This document shows, piece by piece, positions 42,041-51,562 of a stretch of DNA of 64,000 bases. Within the stretch, counting starts at the first letter, position 1. Each line of letters begins with the position of its first letter. A program made the translations under genes and the position numbers. Origin of the DNA: Hyphomicrobiales bacterium. Its GTDB lineage: Bacteria; Pseudomonadota; Alphaproteobacteria; Rhizobiales; Rhizobiaceae. Where the stretch lies: assembly GCA_900471485.1 (NCBI GenBank), contig UCEU01000001.1, positions 542,679-606,678 of the forward strand. Reading direction: 5' to 3'. The notes below the pieces were generated by a model. That model searched no databases. It was given only the letters and a program-made list of their open reading frames with translations, and had not been told where the DNA came from.

Positions 42041-43471
42041 TCAGCTATGCCAGTCGGTGGTTGCCGTATGCGCGGCATTCGCGACTGGCGCGTCATCGAG
42101 CGAATAGGCATGGATATAGTCCACCTGCATTTGCGCGCCGTCCTCGAAACCGGCGGGCGTGCCGCTGATTCCACCAACGGCGAGATTGACCAGCATGTAC
42201 ATCGGCCCATGCATGTCGTCAGGCGTATCGGCATGCGCGACGGCGACGTCGTCGAAATACCAGACGATCTGGTCTTCATCCCACAGCACGCCGTAGGTAT
42301 GAAAACCATCCGTGCTTGGGACGTTCACCGCCGTGGAATCCATCGTGTGCGTGCCGTCGGCGTTGCTGTGGGCGGTGACATGAACGATGTTCGGCTCCTG
42401 CCCGCGCACCTCGACCACATCCAACTCGGGCGGCCAGGAGCCATCCTCAGGAAGAAGCCAGAAGGCCGGCCATGCGCCCTGCTCGCCCGGCATGTCCGCC
42501 CTCATCTCGAAGTAGCCGTAGGTCTGAGCGAAGGTCGAATGCGTGTTCAGCATCCCCGATGTATAGTCGTGACCATCCACCTCGGATTTGATGGCATCGG
42601 GCGTGGGAGCGGCGGTGATCGTCAGCACGCCGTCATGCACGGAGAAGGGATTGACGGATGCGGTCGGGCCGTAGTTCGGGTTGACATACCACTGCAGCTC
42701 GCCGTTTCCGCTGAGCGTACCGCCCTTTTCCGGCGCCCACCAGTATTTCGCATCCCAGGTTCCCTGATCTCCATTCCTAAGTGAGAGGCTATCGAAATCG
42801 TCGGAGAAGGTCAGGTTGAGAGCGGAGCGATCCAGCGTCAGCTGGAAGTGGTCGGAGTGGAGATCGGCAATGGTCTTGTTGGCGAACAGAATGCTCTCGC
42901 CACCGCCGAGATCGAGACGCAGGTTTGCGCCCTCCTGTGTCGAGTGGCTGACGACCTGATCGAACGTCGAGAGGCTGTAGCCATTGAGCCGGATGGTGTC
43001 GTCGCTCCCGAAATCGACGATGAGATCGCTGCCGTTGCCATGGGTGAAGATGAACGTATCAGCACCGCCCCCACCGATCAGCACATCATTTCCCGCGCCG
43101 CCATCGATCGTCTGGCTGCCTGAGCCCCCGGAGATGATGTTATCGGCACTGTTGCCGAAGGCGTAGCGGCCATCGCCCGTTACGGTCAGGTTCTCGAAAT
43201 TCTCGGGAAGCGTATAGCTCATCCAGGTGCTGATGGTATCGACCCCACCCCCCGGCGATTCCACGGCACGGTTGATGGCCGAATAGAGATAGTAGATATC
43301 GTCGCCCGTCCCGCCACTCATGGTCACGTTGACCGAAGCATCGCCCCAGATGGAATCGTTACCGGCGGTCCCATTGAGCACGGGTCCCGAACCCGTGGCG
43401 GAAAACCAGGCCGTTGAAGAGCCGCTATAAAAGAGTGTTTGTCCCACTGCATTCTGCATGGATTGGGCCAT
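42041..43471 (-). CDS. exsH: ExsH-like secreted RTX glycanase, GH16 family
   Basis: 476 aa from ATG 43471, which has AAAGGAG about 8 nt upstream. Residues about 30-165 hold calcium-binding glycine-rich RTX repeats ('GGAGNDVLIGGGGADTF'). Residues about 220-470 are a GH16 endo-beta-glucanase domain with the catalytic motif ELDVVE (349-354; Glu349, Asp351, Glu354). There is no N-terminal signal peptide, as expected for type I export. Architecture and length resemble S. meliloti ExsH, which cleaves succinoglycan outside the cell. The next genes upstream, prsE and prsD, encode the matching exporter. The natural substrate here is not certain. Confidence 0.88.
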   Translation of the reverse strand: MAQSMQNAVGQTLFYSGSSTAWFSATGSGPVLNGTAGNDSIWGDASVNVTMSGGTGDDIYYLYSAINRAVESPGGGVDTISTWMSYTLPENFENLTVTGDGRYAFGNSADNIISGGSGSQTIDGGAGNDVLIGGGGADTFIFTHGNGSDLIVDFGSDDTIRLNGYSLSTFDQVVSHSTQEGANLRLDLGGGESILFANKTIADLHSDHFQLTLDRSALNLTFSDDFDSLSLRNGDQGTWDAKYWWAPEKGGTLSGNGELQWYVNPNYGPTASVNPFSVHDGVLTITAAPTPDAIKSEVDGHDYTSGMLNTHSTFAQTYGYFEMRADMPGEQGAWPAFWLLPEDGSWPPELDVVEVRGQEPNIVHVTAHSNADGTHTMDSTAVNVPSTDGFHTYGVLWDEDQIVWYFDDVAVAHADTPDDMHGPMYMLVNLAVGGISGTPAGFEDGAQMQVDYIHAYSLDDAPVANAAHTATTDWHS

Positions 43472-43608
43472 GGCTATCTCCTTTGGTTGCTTTGCGCGCA
43501 AACGCTACCATAACGCGCATTTCTGGTCCTCCCCCTAAATCTACTAGGCCGCTCTCCACCCGGCGGATGTTTGCGTTCAGACTTCGGTCGCAGAATGGGG
43601 CATTCCGT

Positions 43609-44910
43609 TTACTCCTCTCGAAATGCCCGGGCCATCTGGTCGGCGAAAGGCTTGGCCATATAGGCAAGCGCGGTGCGCTCCCCCGTCTCGATAAAGGCTT
43701 CGACCGGCATGCCGGCGACAGGAACCAACGTGCCCAGCCGCGCCCATTCACTCTCCGGCACGCGCACGCGAACGTTGTAGAAGCTCTGGCCGCTGCGCTG
43801 GTCGCTGGTGATATCGGCCGCGATGCTCAGCACGCGTCCGCGCAGCTCGGGCGTGGTGCGCTGGTTGAAGGCGGAGAAGCGCAACGCAACCTCCTGCCCG
43901 ACCGTGACCTGGTCGATGTCGTCGGGCGACAGCCGAAGTTCCGGCGTCAGCGCATCCTGATCCGGCACGATCTGCATGATCGCTTCGCCCGGCGTCACGA
44001 CGGCGCCGGCGGCATGAACCGCCAGCTGGTGGACAATGCCGGCTTGCGGCGCGCGGATATCGACGTGCTTGAGATCGTCTTCGGCCGCGACCAGACGTTC
44101 GGAATATTCGCCGGTGTCACTTTCCGTCTGTCGCAGCTGGTCGGATACCTCGCTGCGCAGGTCGTCTCCGACCTGGATAACCTGCAGTTCCGTCTCCGCG
44201 ATCTTGCCGCGGATTTCGGCGGCGGAGGCGACAAGGCTTCCGAGCTCACCGGAAAGGTCGGCGGCGTCTCGTTCCAGCGCATAGATGCGCGTCGCAGGAA
44301 TGATGCCTTGCTTGTAGAGCGGTTGCAGGCTGGCAAGTTCCTTCTGGATGATCTCGATCGCACGCCGCTTTCCGTCCTGTTGTGCGACCAGGCCATCGCT
44401 CTGCCGATCGAGCTGACGAATGCGCTCGCGCAGTTGTGCCTCGCGCCCCTTAAGCGACGTACGCCGGTCGTCGAAGAGCTTACGCTCACCGGCGATGGTC
44501 GATTGCGTTTCGTCATCGCCAGGCAGGGATGCCGGAAACGCGATAACCTCCTTGCCGTCGCGCTCGGCCACGAGCCGGGCAGTCCGGGCTGAAAATTCGC
44601 GCAGGCGCCGCTTGATGATCGCCAGGTTGGCGCGCGACTGCGTGTCGTCGAGATGCACCAGAAGCTGGCCTGCTTCGACCCGTTCCTCGTTGCGTACAAG
44701 AACCTTGCCGACAGTGCCGCCTTTCTGGTGCTGCACCGGCTTCACGTAGCTGTCGACGACAAGCGTGCCCGATGCGATCACCGCGCCGTTGAGATGGATG
44801 GTCGCCGCCAGGCCGCCGATGACGCCGACAAGAAGAATGACCATGGCGAGCGCCAGAAACGCCAACTTGCGGATGGCTGTGGCAGCCAGGGGAGCGGGAT
44901 CGCCGATCAT
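43609..44910 (-). CDS. prsE: PrsE, type I secretion membrane-fusion protein
   Basis: 433 aa HlyD-family adaptor. One N-terminal membrane helix (about 16-37, 'LAFLALAMVILLVGVIGG'), a long coiled-coil hairpin, split lipoyl motifs and the HlyD C-terminal signature ('AGMPVEAFIETGERTALAYM') are present. It links the PrsD ABC transporter to an outer-membrane TolC-type channel, which is not in the window. It overlaps prsD by 4 bp. The exsH-like gene starts 137 bp downstream, so cargo and exporter are adjacent. Confidence 0.93.
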   Translation of the reverse strand: MIGDPAPLAATAIRKLAFLALAMVILLVGVIGGLAATIHLNGAVIASGTLVVDSYVKPVQHQKGGTVGKVLVRNEERVEAGQLLVHLDDTQSRANLAIIKRRLREFSARTARLVAERDGKEVIAFPASLPGDDETQSTIAGERKLFDDRRTSLKGREAQLRERIRQLDRQSDGLVAQQDGKRRAIEIIQKELASLQPLYKQGIIPATRIYALERDAADLSGELGSLVASAAEIRGKIAETELQVIQVGDDLRSEVSDQLRQTESDTGEYSERLVAAEDDLKHVDIRAPQAGIVHQLAVHAAGAVVTPGEAIMQIVPDQDALTPELRLSPDDIDQVTVGQEVALRFSAFNQRTTPELRGRVLSIAADITSDQRSGQSFYNVRVRVPESEWARLGTLVPVAGMPVEAFIETGERTALAYMAKPFADQMARAFREE

Positions 44911-46646
44911 TGCGCGGCCTCCTCGACTTTATGCAGCAGCCGCACGGGCGAAACCGATGGTGCGCTCGTCGCCCGCAGCACGTCCTCCTTCGGACCGAAG
45001 GCTTTCGTCTCGCCCGCCGCCAGCACCAGCACCTTGTCAACTGCGGCGAGCGCACTCGGCCGGTGCGCAATGACGATCGCAATCCCTCCGCGCTCCCGTA
45101 CCCCCATGATCGCACGGGAAAGCGCTGCATCACCTTCGGAATCCAGATTTGCGTTCGGCTCGTCGAGCACGACCAGGAACGGATCGTTGTAGAGCGCTCG
45201 TGCAAGCGCTACCCGTTGCATCTGTCCGGCGGACAGCACCATCCCCTGCTCACCGATCCTGGTGTCGAAGCCATCGGCAAATTTGACGACCATGTCGTAT
45301 ATGCCGGCGGCCCTTGCAGCGGCGATGACGGCCTCGGATGAAGCCTGCGGGTCGAAGCGCGCGATGTTGTCGGCGATCGTGCCGTCGAACAACGACACCT
45401 CCTGCGGCAAATATCCGACATGGCGGCCGAGATCGTCGCGGTCCCATTGCGCCAACGACGCCTGATCGAGCCTGACGGTACCGGAAAGCGGCTGCCAGAG
45501 ACCTGTGATCCCTCGGGCGAGAGAGGATTTGCCTGATGCGCTCGGGCCGATTATGCCGAGCGCCTCTCCGGCGGCAAGCTCGAAGGAGACATTGCGGACG
45601 ATCGCGAGCGTTGCTCCGGCAGCAGCAAGATAGAGCCCCTCCGCCTTGAGGCTGGAGCGCGGCGCGGGAAGCGTGATGTTTGGCTTGGCTTCCGCTGTAC
45701 TGGCGAGCGACGACGCAAGGCGCGACCAGCTCTGCCGTGCCGCGGTGAACCCTTTCCACTGCCCGATCACAAGTTCCACCGGCGCCAGCGCCCTGCTCGC
45801 CAGGATCGAACTTGCGATCATGATGCCGCCCGTGGCTTCCTGCCGGATGACAAGCGCCGCGCCGACCGCGAGCACCGCCGACTGCAGCATCAGGCGGACG
45901 ATGCGAGACAGGGTGGAAAGCGCGTTCGTGACATTTGCCGCGCGCAAGTGGTTTGCGAGGAAGCGGTCGTTGATTTCGGCCCAGCGTCGCGCCAGCGACT
46001 TGCCGAAGCCCATTGCCGTCACGGCCTCCGCGTTGCGCCGCGCCGCCTCGGCAAGGGCCATCCGCTCGGCGCCGATCACCGCCGCCTGCCTGGCGGATTC
46101 TCTGGATTTTGCCTCGGCGAGAATGGTTAGCCCCACGAGCAGTAGGGCACCGACAGTTGCCGTGACGCCGATCCACACATGGAACAGGAAGCAGAGACCG
46201 AGATAGAACGGCATCCAGGGCAGATCGAACAGGGCCGTTGGTCCCGGGCCGGAAAGAAAACCGCGGATCGTATCCAGATCCCTGACCGGCTGCACGCCCT
46301 GCCGCGCTGTCACCTCGTCCGACGGCACGGTCGCAAGCGCGCGGAACACCTGCCGCCCGAACCGCTCGTCGGTCGATTGTCCGATCCGGGCGAGCAAGAG
46401 AGAGCGGAGAAGCTCAAGGGCGCCCTGAAACGCGAAAAGCGTGCCTGCGATGATGATAAGTCCGACCAGCGTCGGTAGGCTGCGACCGGGAATGACCCGG
46501 TCATAGACCTGCAGCATGAAGAACGAGCCGGTGAGCGCCAGGAGATTGACGATGCAACTGGTCAGACCGATGCCGAAGACCGCCGTGCGAAAAGGAGACA
46601 ATGCGGCCAAAAGAAACGTCGTCGGAGGTTGCGTTCTTTTGGACAA
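44907..46646 (-). CDS. prsD: PrsD, type I secretion ABC transporter
   Basis: 579 aa fused membrane/ATPase protein. TTG 46646 was chosen: GAGG lies 5 nt upstream and the protein begins close to the first helix, as PrtD/PrsD proteins do. The membrane domain has 'LTGSFFMLQVYDRVIPGRSL', typical of PrtD. Walker A 'GPSASGKSSLARGI', signature 'LSAGQMQRVALARAL' and Walker B 'FLVVLDEPNANLDSEG' are intact. It exports RTX proteins such as ExsH and PlyA directly to the outside with PrsE. It is the first gene of prsD-prsE. Confidence 0.93.
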   Translation of the reverse strand: MSKRTQPPTTFLLAALSPFRTAVFGIGLTSCIVNLLALTGSFFMLQVYDRVIPGRSLPTLVGLIIIAGTLFAFQGALELLRSLLLARIGQSTDERFGRQVFRALATVPSDEVTARQGVQPVRDLDTIRGFLSGPGPTALFDLPWMPFYLGLCFLFHVWIGVTATVGALLLVGLTILAEAKSRESARQAAVIGAERMALAEAARRNAEAVTAMGFGKSLARRWAEINDRFLANHLRAANVTNALSTLSRIVRLMLQSAVLAVGAALVIRQEATGGIMIASSILASRALAPVELVIGQWKGFTAARQSWSRLASSLASTAEAKPNITLPAPRSSLKAEGLYLAAAGATLAIVRNVSFELAAGEALGIIGPSASGKSSLARGITGLWQPLSGTVRLDQASLAQWDRDDLGRHVGYLPQEVSLFDGTIADNIARFDPQASSEAVIAAARAAGIYDMVVKFADGFDTRIGEQGMVLSAGQMQRVALARALYNDPFLVVLDEPNANLDSEGDAALSRAIMGVRERGGIAIVIAHRPSALAAVDKVLVLAAGETKAFGPKEDVLRATSAPSVSPVRLLHKVEEAAQ

Positions 46647-47068
46647 GAGGACCTCGCTTACGCCATCCGCGCTGGTCGCGCGTCATTCTTCATGAATTCC
46701 GGCGGCGCTCCGATGGGAGAGCGCCGCCCTTAACCGAGAGTAGTATGCACGCGATTGGCAACTTATGCTGATCTTTTCGAGCGAAATCCCAACCTTCTTG
46801 CAGTGCACACTTAACGATTGGTAGCCTAGCCAAGCGCTGAATGTATCGTTTTGGTACAGCAAGCAAAAACAGTCGCCAGGCCAAAAACGTCTGAAAGCGG
46901 TGCCTTTCAAGGCGTGACGCGTGAAGGTCCAGTCGTACCAAAGCGAGCCATTGCATCTCGCTCCCGTGTTTCGAAACAGGCCATCATTGGTTGCTCTTGC
47001 CGACCCGCCCTTCACAAAAACGTCACGCGGTTCTGCGATGGAGAGCGGGAAATATTGTTGGATCATTC
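46647..47068. other. 422-bp intergenic region between prsD and the IMPase gene
   Basis: No gene is convincing here. An open minus-strand frame at 46683-47066 is Cys/Trp/Arg-rich, has no ribosome site and no family-like stretch. The region separates divergent genes and should hold both promoters. A strong hairpin lies at 46701-46728. Confidence 0.5.
46701..46728. promoter_or_regulatory. Perfect 10-bp hairpin upstream of prsD
   Basis: Arms GGCGGCGCTC (46701-46710) and GAGCGCCGCC (46719-46728) are perfect inverted copies around 8 nt, 55 nt upstream of the prsD start. No T-run follows on either strand, so it is more likely a leader structure or operator than a terminator. Confidence 0.4.
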
Positions 47069-47893
47069 ATGACATCTTCCCCCGTTTCCGCCCGGCTTTC
47101 GCCGGCAGCCTCCCCCCACCTCATCATTCTTGCCGAAGCCGTCCTCAAGGCCGGCGCCACCGCCAAGGCCTCACTTAAAAGACGGTTGGTCACCGAGATG
47201 CTTTCCAAGGCACCCCGCGACTACCAGACCGAGATCGACGTTGCCGTCGAGCGCATCATCGTCGAAGAACTGACCAAGAAGTTTCCGGACTACGCGATCA
47301 AGGGCGAAGAGGCCGTCGGCAATCGCGATGGCAGCGCCGGAACACCCATCATCTATATCGACCCCATCGACGGAACGACGAACTTTGCCTGGGGTATTCC
47401 CCATTTCGGCATGACGATATCGATCGTCGAAAACGGCACTCTCGTCGCGGGGGTCGTCTATGATGCGATGCTGGATGAGCTCTTCAGCGCCGAACTCGGC
47501 GGCGGCGCCTATCTCGATGGCGCCAGGATCGAGTGCGTGGCGAACGGCGACATCGAGAATGTCGTGGTTGGCGCTGGTCTTCCAGTTCCCGGCCAGGTGA
47601 AAGCAGTTTCGGAAGATACCTATTTCGAAGCGCTGAAGCGGTTGATGGCGAATACGGCCGGCGTCCGCCGTCTCGGCTCGGCTGCGCTATCGATCGCCTA
47701 TGTCGCCTGCGGCCGCCTGGATGGCTTCTTTGAAGACGGCCTGTCGCTGCACGACTACGGCGCATCGGCACTGCTGGTAACGGAAGCCGGCGGCACAGTG
47801 ACCGCATTTAACGGCGGCCCCGTTACCGTCAATGGAGATATCCTTGCCGCCAATACGGCGCTTCACCCCTGGCTGGCAGCAGGCCTGAAGTAA
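47069..47893 (+). CDS. Inositol-monophosphatase family phosphatase
   Basis: 274 aa Mg-dependent phosphatase. The metal-binding motifs are 'IKGEEAVGNRDG' and 'IIYIDPIDGTTNFAWGIPHF', with the C-terminal Asp in 'LHDYGASALLVTEAGGTVTA'. ATG 47069 is the first ATG in the frame that fits; there is no strong ribosome site, and the upstream TTG at 46991 is less likely. The family removes phosphate from inositol phosphates, sugar phosphates or 3'-phosphoadenosine phosphates, so substrate is open. It converges on, and almost touches, the glycerophosphodiesterase operon (1 bp between stops). Confidence 0.85.
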   Translation: MTSSPVSARLSPAASPHLIILAEAVLKAGATAKASLKRRLVTEMLSKAPRDYQTEIDVAVERIIVEELTKKFPDYAIKGEEAVGNRDGSAGTPIIYIDPIDGTTNFAWGIPHFGMTISIVENGTLVAGVVYDAMLDELFSAELGGGAYLDGARIECVANGDIENVVVGAGLPVPGQVKAVSEDTYFEALKRLMANTAGVRRLGSAALSIAYVACGRLDGFFEDGLSLHDYGASALLVTEAGGTVTAFNGGPVTVNGDILAANTALHPWLAAGLK

Positions 47894-47894
47894 T

Positions 47895-48737
47895 TTAGGC
47901 GGAGAGAAGCGCCTCAAGACCGACCGGATCATCCGTGGTGATCTGGTCGACCTTCAGCTCGAGAAGCCGGCGGACGGCGGGAAGCACCGCCGGAACCGCC
48001 GTATTGATGGTGTAGGCATCGACGCGTCGATCGGCGCGATGAAACGCGGCGACGAGATCGTAACCGGCGTCGTCCGCGAAGAGCACGAGGCCGTGATGAA
48101 CGTAGATCATCTCCGCTCGCGGCGACGCCTCGATTACCCCTTCCACGAAGCCAGCAAAGTCCCGGCTTTCCATAAGCCGTTCCATCGCGCCATCGTGGCA
48201 GGGATCGTAGCCGATCGGCATGTCAGGGAGCGCCCGCGAGAGCCGCTCGGCGGCTTCCGCATCGCCACCGGACAGGATGACGGCTCGCGAAACCGGCGCT
48301 ATGGCCTCTGCGAACGCGGCAATGTCGCTGTCGCGGATGCTTGAGGATGCCTCCTTGAGATCAAGCTGCAGCACAGCGTCGCCATTGCGCTCGGTCCCGG
48401 CGAGCAGCGCGCCCAGATCGTCGATCAGCATGACCGGGTGCGCCGTCGGCGCGCCGGCCTTGTCACGCAGGTTGAGGCCTCGGAGATAATCTGCCGATGC
48501 CTTCAACACCGGTCCGGTGCCAGTCGTTGCCTGATCCAGCGTTTCGTCGTGCAGAACCGCGAAGCCATCACCATCAAAGCGGACCAGGTCGATCTCGACG
48601 CTGGCGCCGAGCTTCATCGCCTCGGCTATGCGTTCGCGCGTGAAGGAAAGGTCTTGGGCGAAGCGGTGGCCGCGGTGCCACTTGAACCAGGTGCGGTGTT
48701 CACCGGTTTCAAGAAGGATTCCTCTGCGATCAGACAT
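47895..48737 (-). CDS. Glycerophosphodiester phosphodiesterase (GDPD)
   Basis: 280 aa TIM-barrel enzyme, cytoplasmic as no signal peptide is seen. The catalytic pattern is present: 'KWHRGHRFAQ' (HR), 'GASVEIDLVRF' (E-x-D) and 'VLHDETLDQATTGTGPV' (HD). It hydrolyses glycerophosphodiesters to glycerol-3-phosphate and an alcohol such as choline, ethanolamine or inositol. ATG 48737 overlaps the end of the ABC ATPase gene by 8 bp, so it is the last gene of the importer operon. The coupling suggests the importer brings in its substrate. Confidence 0.87.
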   Translation of the reverse strand: MSDRRGILLETGEHRTWFKWHRGHRFAQDLSFTRERIAEAMKLGASVEIDLVRFDGDGFAVLHDETLDQATTGTGPVLKASADYLRGLNLRDKAGAPTAHPVMLIDDLGALLAGTERNGDAVLQLDLKEASSSIRDSDIAAFAEAIAPVSRAVILSGGDAEAAERLSRALPDMPIGYDPCHDGAMERLMESRDFAGFVEGVIEASPRAEMIYVHHGLVLFADDAGYDLVAAFHRADRRVDAYTINTAVPAVLPAVRRLLELKVDQITTDDPVGLEALLSA

Positions 48738-49809
48738 GGGCGAATACTCTGTTGTCATTCATCTCGCTTGATGGCACCGACTGGTGCACCAGCTGGTTGT
48801 CGCGGAAGGCGTAATAGGCCCTGACGATCGGCTCGACCGCCATACCCTTGGTCCAGTTACTATCCGGTGAGGTCATGGCCTTCAAGCGCGTTCCATCGGC
48901 AAGGTCGATATCAACAAGCTTGTGCGTGCCGAAATCGATGCTGCGATGGACGGTGGCGGGCGCAGGGTGCTGCGCGGGACGAAGCGAAAGCGCCTCGGGC
49001 CGAAACGCAAGGACCACCTTGCCGTCGGCCACTGACACCGGCAGCGCGAACGCCGCGTGCTGGCTGATCTTTCCGCTGACATCGGTCGGCACGAAGTTCA
49101 TCGAGCCGATGAAGCCGGCAACGAACTCGGTCGTCGGCTCGCGATAGATCTGGTCGGGTGCCGCGACCTGCTCGGTGGCGCCATCGCGCATGACGACGAT
49201 CCGGTCGGCAAGGGCCAGCGCTTCGTCCTGGCCGTGGGTGACGAACAGCGTGGTGATGCCAAGCCGCTGCTGGATATCGCGAACTTCCTCGCGCAACCGC
49301 TCGCGCAGATGCTGGTCGAGGCTGGCGAATGGTTCGTCGAGAAGCAGGATCTTCGGCTCCAGCACCAGCGAGCGGGCAAGCGCCACGCGCTGCTGCTGCC
49401 CGCCGGAAAGCTGCGTCGTCATGCGCTTGCCGTGGTTCGCGAGGCCAACGAGAGCAAGGGCGTTTTCCACCCGCTCGCGAATTTCCTGGCGCGGCAGACG
49501 CCGAAGCTTCAGGCCGAAGGCGATGTTGTTGAAGACATCCATATGCGTCCAGAGCGCATGGCTCTGGAACACCATGCCTGTTGGCCGCTTTTCCGGCGGC
49601 AACGAGGTCACGTCCTTGGCATCGATCAGGATCGCGCCGCCGGTGGGCTTCTCGAAGCCACCGATCATGCGCAGCAGGGTCGACTTGCCCGATCCCGATG
49701 GACCAAGCAGACAGACGAGTTCGCCATCCTCGACATCGAGCGAGAAATCGCGGACCGCGAAAGAGGCACCGAAGCTCTTGGAGACCCCCTGGATCGTCAA
49801 GCGTGCCAT
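48730..49809 (-). CDS. ABC importer ATP-binding protein (Fe3+/polyamine-type)
   Basis: 359 aa from ATG 49809; the open frame upstream overlaps the permease end. Walker A 'LLGPSGSGKSTLLRMI', signature 'LSGGQQQRVALARSLVLEP' and Walker B 'ILLLDEPFASLDQHLR' are intact, with a C-terminal TOBE domain. This subgroup serves binding-protein importers of iron, polyamine, thiamine and sugar-phosphate type. It is the fourth gene of the operon, 35 bp after the second permease and overlapping the GDPD gene. Confidence 0.93.
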   Translation of the reverse strand: MARLTIQGVSKSFGASFAVRDFSLDVEDGELVCLLGPSGSGKSTLLRMIGGFEKPTGGAILIDAKDVTSLPPEKRPTGMVFQSHALWTHMDVFNNIAFGLKLRRLPRQEIRERVENALALVGLANHGKRMTTQLSGGQQQRVALARSLVLEPKILLLDEPFASLDQHLRERLREEVRDIQQRLGITTLFVTHGQDEALALADRIVVMRDGATEQVAAPDQIYREPTTEFVAGFIGSMNFVPTDVSGKISQHAAFALPVSVADGKVVLAFRPEALSLRPAQHPAPATVHRSIDFGTHKLVDIDLADGTRLKAMTSPDSNWTKGMAVEPIVRAYYAFRDNQLVHQSVPSSEMNDNRVFAHV

Positions 49810-49844
49810 ATCAAGCCTTTCCTCGGGCGGCGCCCGACATATCG

Positions 49845-50672
49845 TTATGCACCGAAACCTCGGGCAAAAGCGCCCGTGCCGACAACGCGGCGGGCAAACA
49901 TCAGCGCGATGAACGAGGGCACCCACAGCATCACCGAAAGCACCGCGCCATATTGCACGACGATCTGGTTGTTGATGAAGGTGATCATCAGCACCGGCAT
50001 GGTGCGTATCTGCGGCGCCCCGATCAGCCAGGCGCCTTCCGTCTCATAGAAGGTTCCGACGAAGGTCAGAAGCAGGGCCGCCACGATCGTCGGCGCTGCC
50101 TGCGGCAGGGTGATCGACCAGAACACCCGCAACGGCGTCGCACCCGCGTCGCGCGCCGCCTCCTCCATCCGCCGGTCCACGTTCTGGAACGCGGCGACCG
50201 GAATCCAGATCATCAGCATCAAGGTACCAACGAGCTGGATCAGCACCACGCCCCAGAAGGTGCTGATCAGGCCGAGCTGCAGGAAAATGCCGGCGATGGC
50301 GACGAGGAGCCCGAACTTCGGAAATGCGTGCGAAGCGAGAAACGACAGGAACAGCACGTTGCGGCCCGGAAAATTCATCCGCGCGAATGCATAAGCCGCC
50401 GGCAGGCAGATGATTGCCGAGAGGATGGTCACGGTCGTCGTCAGCCGGAGGCTGAGGAAAAGCGCCTCCCATACATCGGAGCGCGACAGCGTCTGCGACC
50501 AGAAGCGCAGGCCAAACTGTTGCGGAATGACGGACGGATAGCGCCAGACCTCGGTGAAGGCCCAGGTACCCACCACGACCAGCGGCAGGACGATGAACAG
50601 CGTGAGAAGTGCTGCAAACAGCAGGCCGACCCAGTCGACACCGGCAATCGGGGGAACGCGGCGCGCATTCAT
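49845..50672 (-). CDS. ABC importer permease (second)
   Basis: 275 aa with about six helices, the first 'GLLFAALLTLFIVLPLVVVG'. The EAA loop is 'EEAARDAGATPLRVFWSITL'. It pairs with the first permease, whose stop it overlaps by 4 bp (ATGA). The pair resembles the PotB/PotC and AfuB-type membrane subunits rather than MalF/MalG. Confidence 0.92.
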   Translation of the reverse strand: MNARRVPPIAGVDWVGLLFAALLTLFIVLPLVVVGTWAFTEVWRYPSVIPQQFGLRFWSQTLSRSDVWEALFLSLRLTTTVTILSAIICLPAAYAFARMNFPGRNVLFLSFLASHAFPKFGLLVAIAGIFLQLGLISTFWGVVLIQLVGTLMLMIWIPVAAFQNVDRRMEEAARDAGATPLRVFWSITLPQAAPTIVAALLLTFVGTFYETEGAWLIGAPQIRTMPVLMITFINNQIVVQYGAVLSVMLWVPSFIALMFARRVVGTGAFARGFGA

Positions 50673-51562
50673 CGGGCCCCCTCCCGGTTTTTCGCGATGG
50701 AACGCACGTAGAATATCCCGAAGAACAGGCAGAAACCGAAGGTGATCACGGCCTGGGTCAACGCGTTCAACGGATCGTTGAGATCGGAGAAGGTGCGCTG
50801 CATGAACGGCCCCATCATCTCTGGCGATGCCGGACCGAGCACGTAAGGAAGGGTGAAGGACGAGAAGATACCGAGGATGGCGAAGGACGCCGTCACCAGC
50901 AGCGAATTGCCCATGCGCGGCAGGAGGATCGAGACGAAGACCCGCAGCGGCGATGCGCCGACATCACGCGCGGCCTCGATCGAACTCTTCGGAATATGTC
51001 CGAGACCCGCCGTCAGCATCAGCACGGTCAGCGGAAGATTGTCCCAGACAAGACCGATGACCGGTCCCCAGGGAGTGAGGTAGGGCGTCGGCAGCTTTGG
51101 CAGACCGATAGCGTTCAACAGAATGTCGACCGTTCCGTTCGGCCCGATCGTGCGGATCAGCGCGTAGGACAGGATGATCGAGGGAACGAACATTGGGAAG
51201 ATCGCAAGCCCCTGCACGTAGGCCGGCATTCGCCCCTGCGAGAAACGCAGGTAGAGCGCGATCGGCAGGCCGATGGCCAAGAGCAGCAGGCCGCAGACAA
51301 GCGTCGTCCAGAGCGTCAGCCACAGGTTTGCGCGGCTATAGCCGTCGCTGAAGAAGAAGCGGTAGGAGGCCAGCGACAGGGCCGAGGCTCCGTCCGGCTG
51401 GCGAACGAAAACAGTGGTGATGACCGCCGAGAAGATCGGATAGACGATCAGCCAGCCCAGCAAAAACACCGGCAGGGCCACCAGAAGCAGCCCTGCGAGA
51501 TTTGCGCCGTTCGCCGGCGCGCGTGCGCGCGCCAGCCACGGCAATGTCATTCCCCTACGCAT
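50669..51562 (-). CDS. ABC importer permease (first)
   Basis: 297 aa. ATG 51562 shares one base with the stop of the binding-protein gene (TGATG), which argues for this start over ATG 51550. About six helices; the EAA loop is 'IEAARDVGASPLRVFVSILL'. It forms the membrane channel with the second permease. Confidence 0.92.
   Translation of the reverse strand: MRRGMTLPWLARARAPANGANLAGLLLVALPVFLLGWLIVYPIFSAVITTVFVRQPDGASALSLASYRFFFSDGYSRANLWLTLWTTLVCGLLLLAIGLPIALYLRFSQGRMPAYVQGLAIFPMFVPSIILSYALIRTIGPNGTVDILLNAIGLPKLPTPYLTPWGPVIGLVWDNLPLTVLMLTAGLGHIPKSSIEAARDVGASPLRVFVSILLPRMGNSLLVTASFAILGIFSSFTLPYVLGPASPEMMGPFMQRTFSDLNDPLNALTQAVITFGFCLFFGIFYVRSIAKNREGAR

Noticed and set aside
46683..47066. 127-codon open frame on the minus strand upstream of prsD
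   Set aside because: No ribosome site, odd Cys/Trp/Arg-rich composition, no family resemblance; fills a divergent promoter region.
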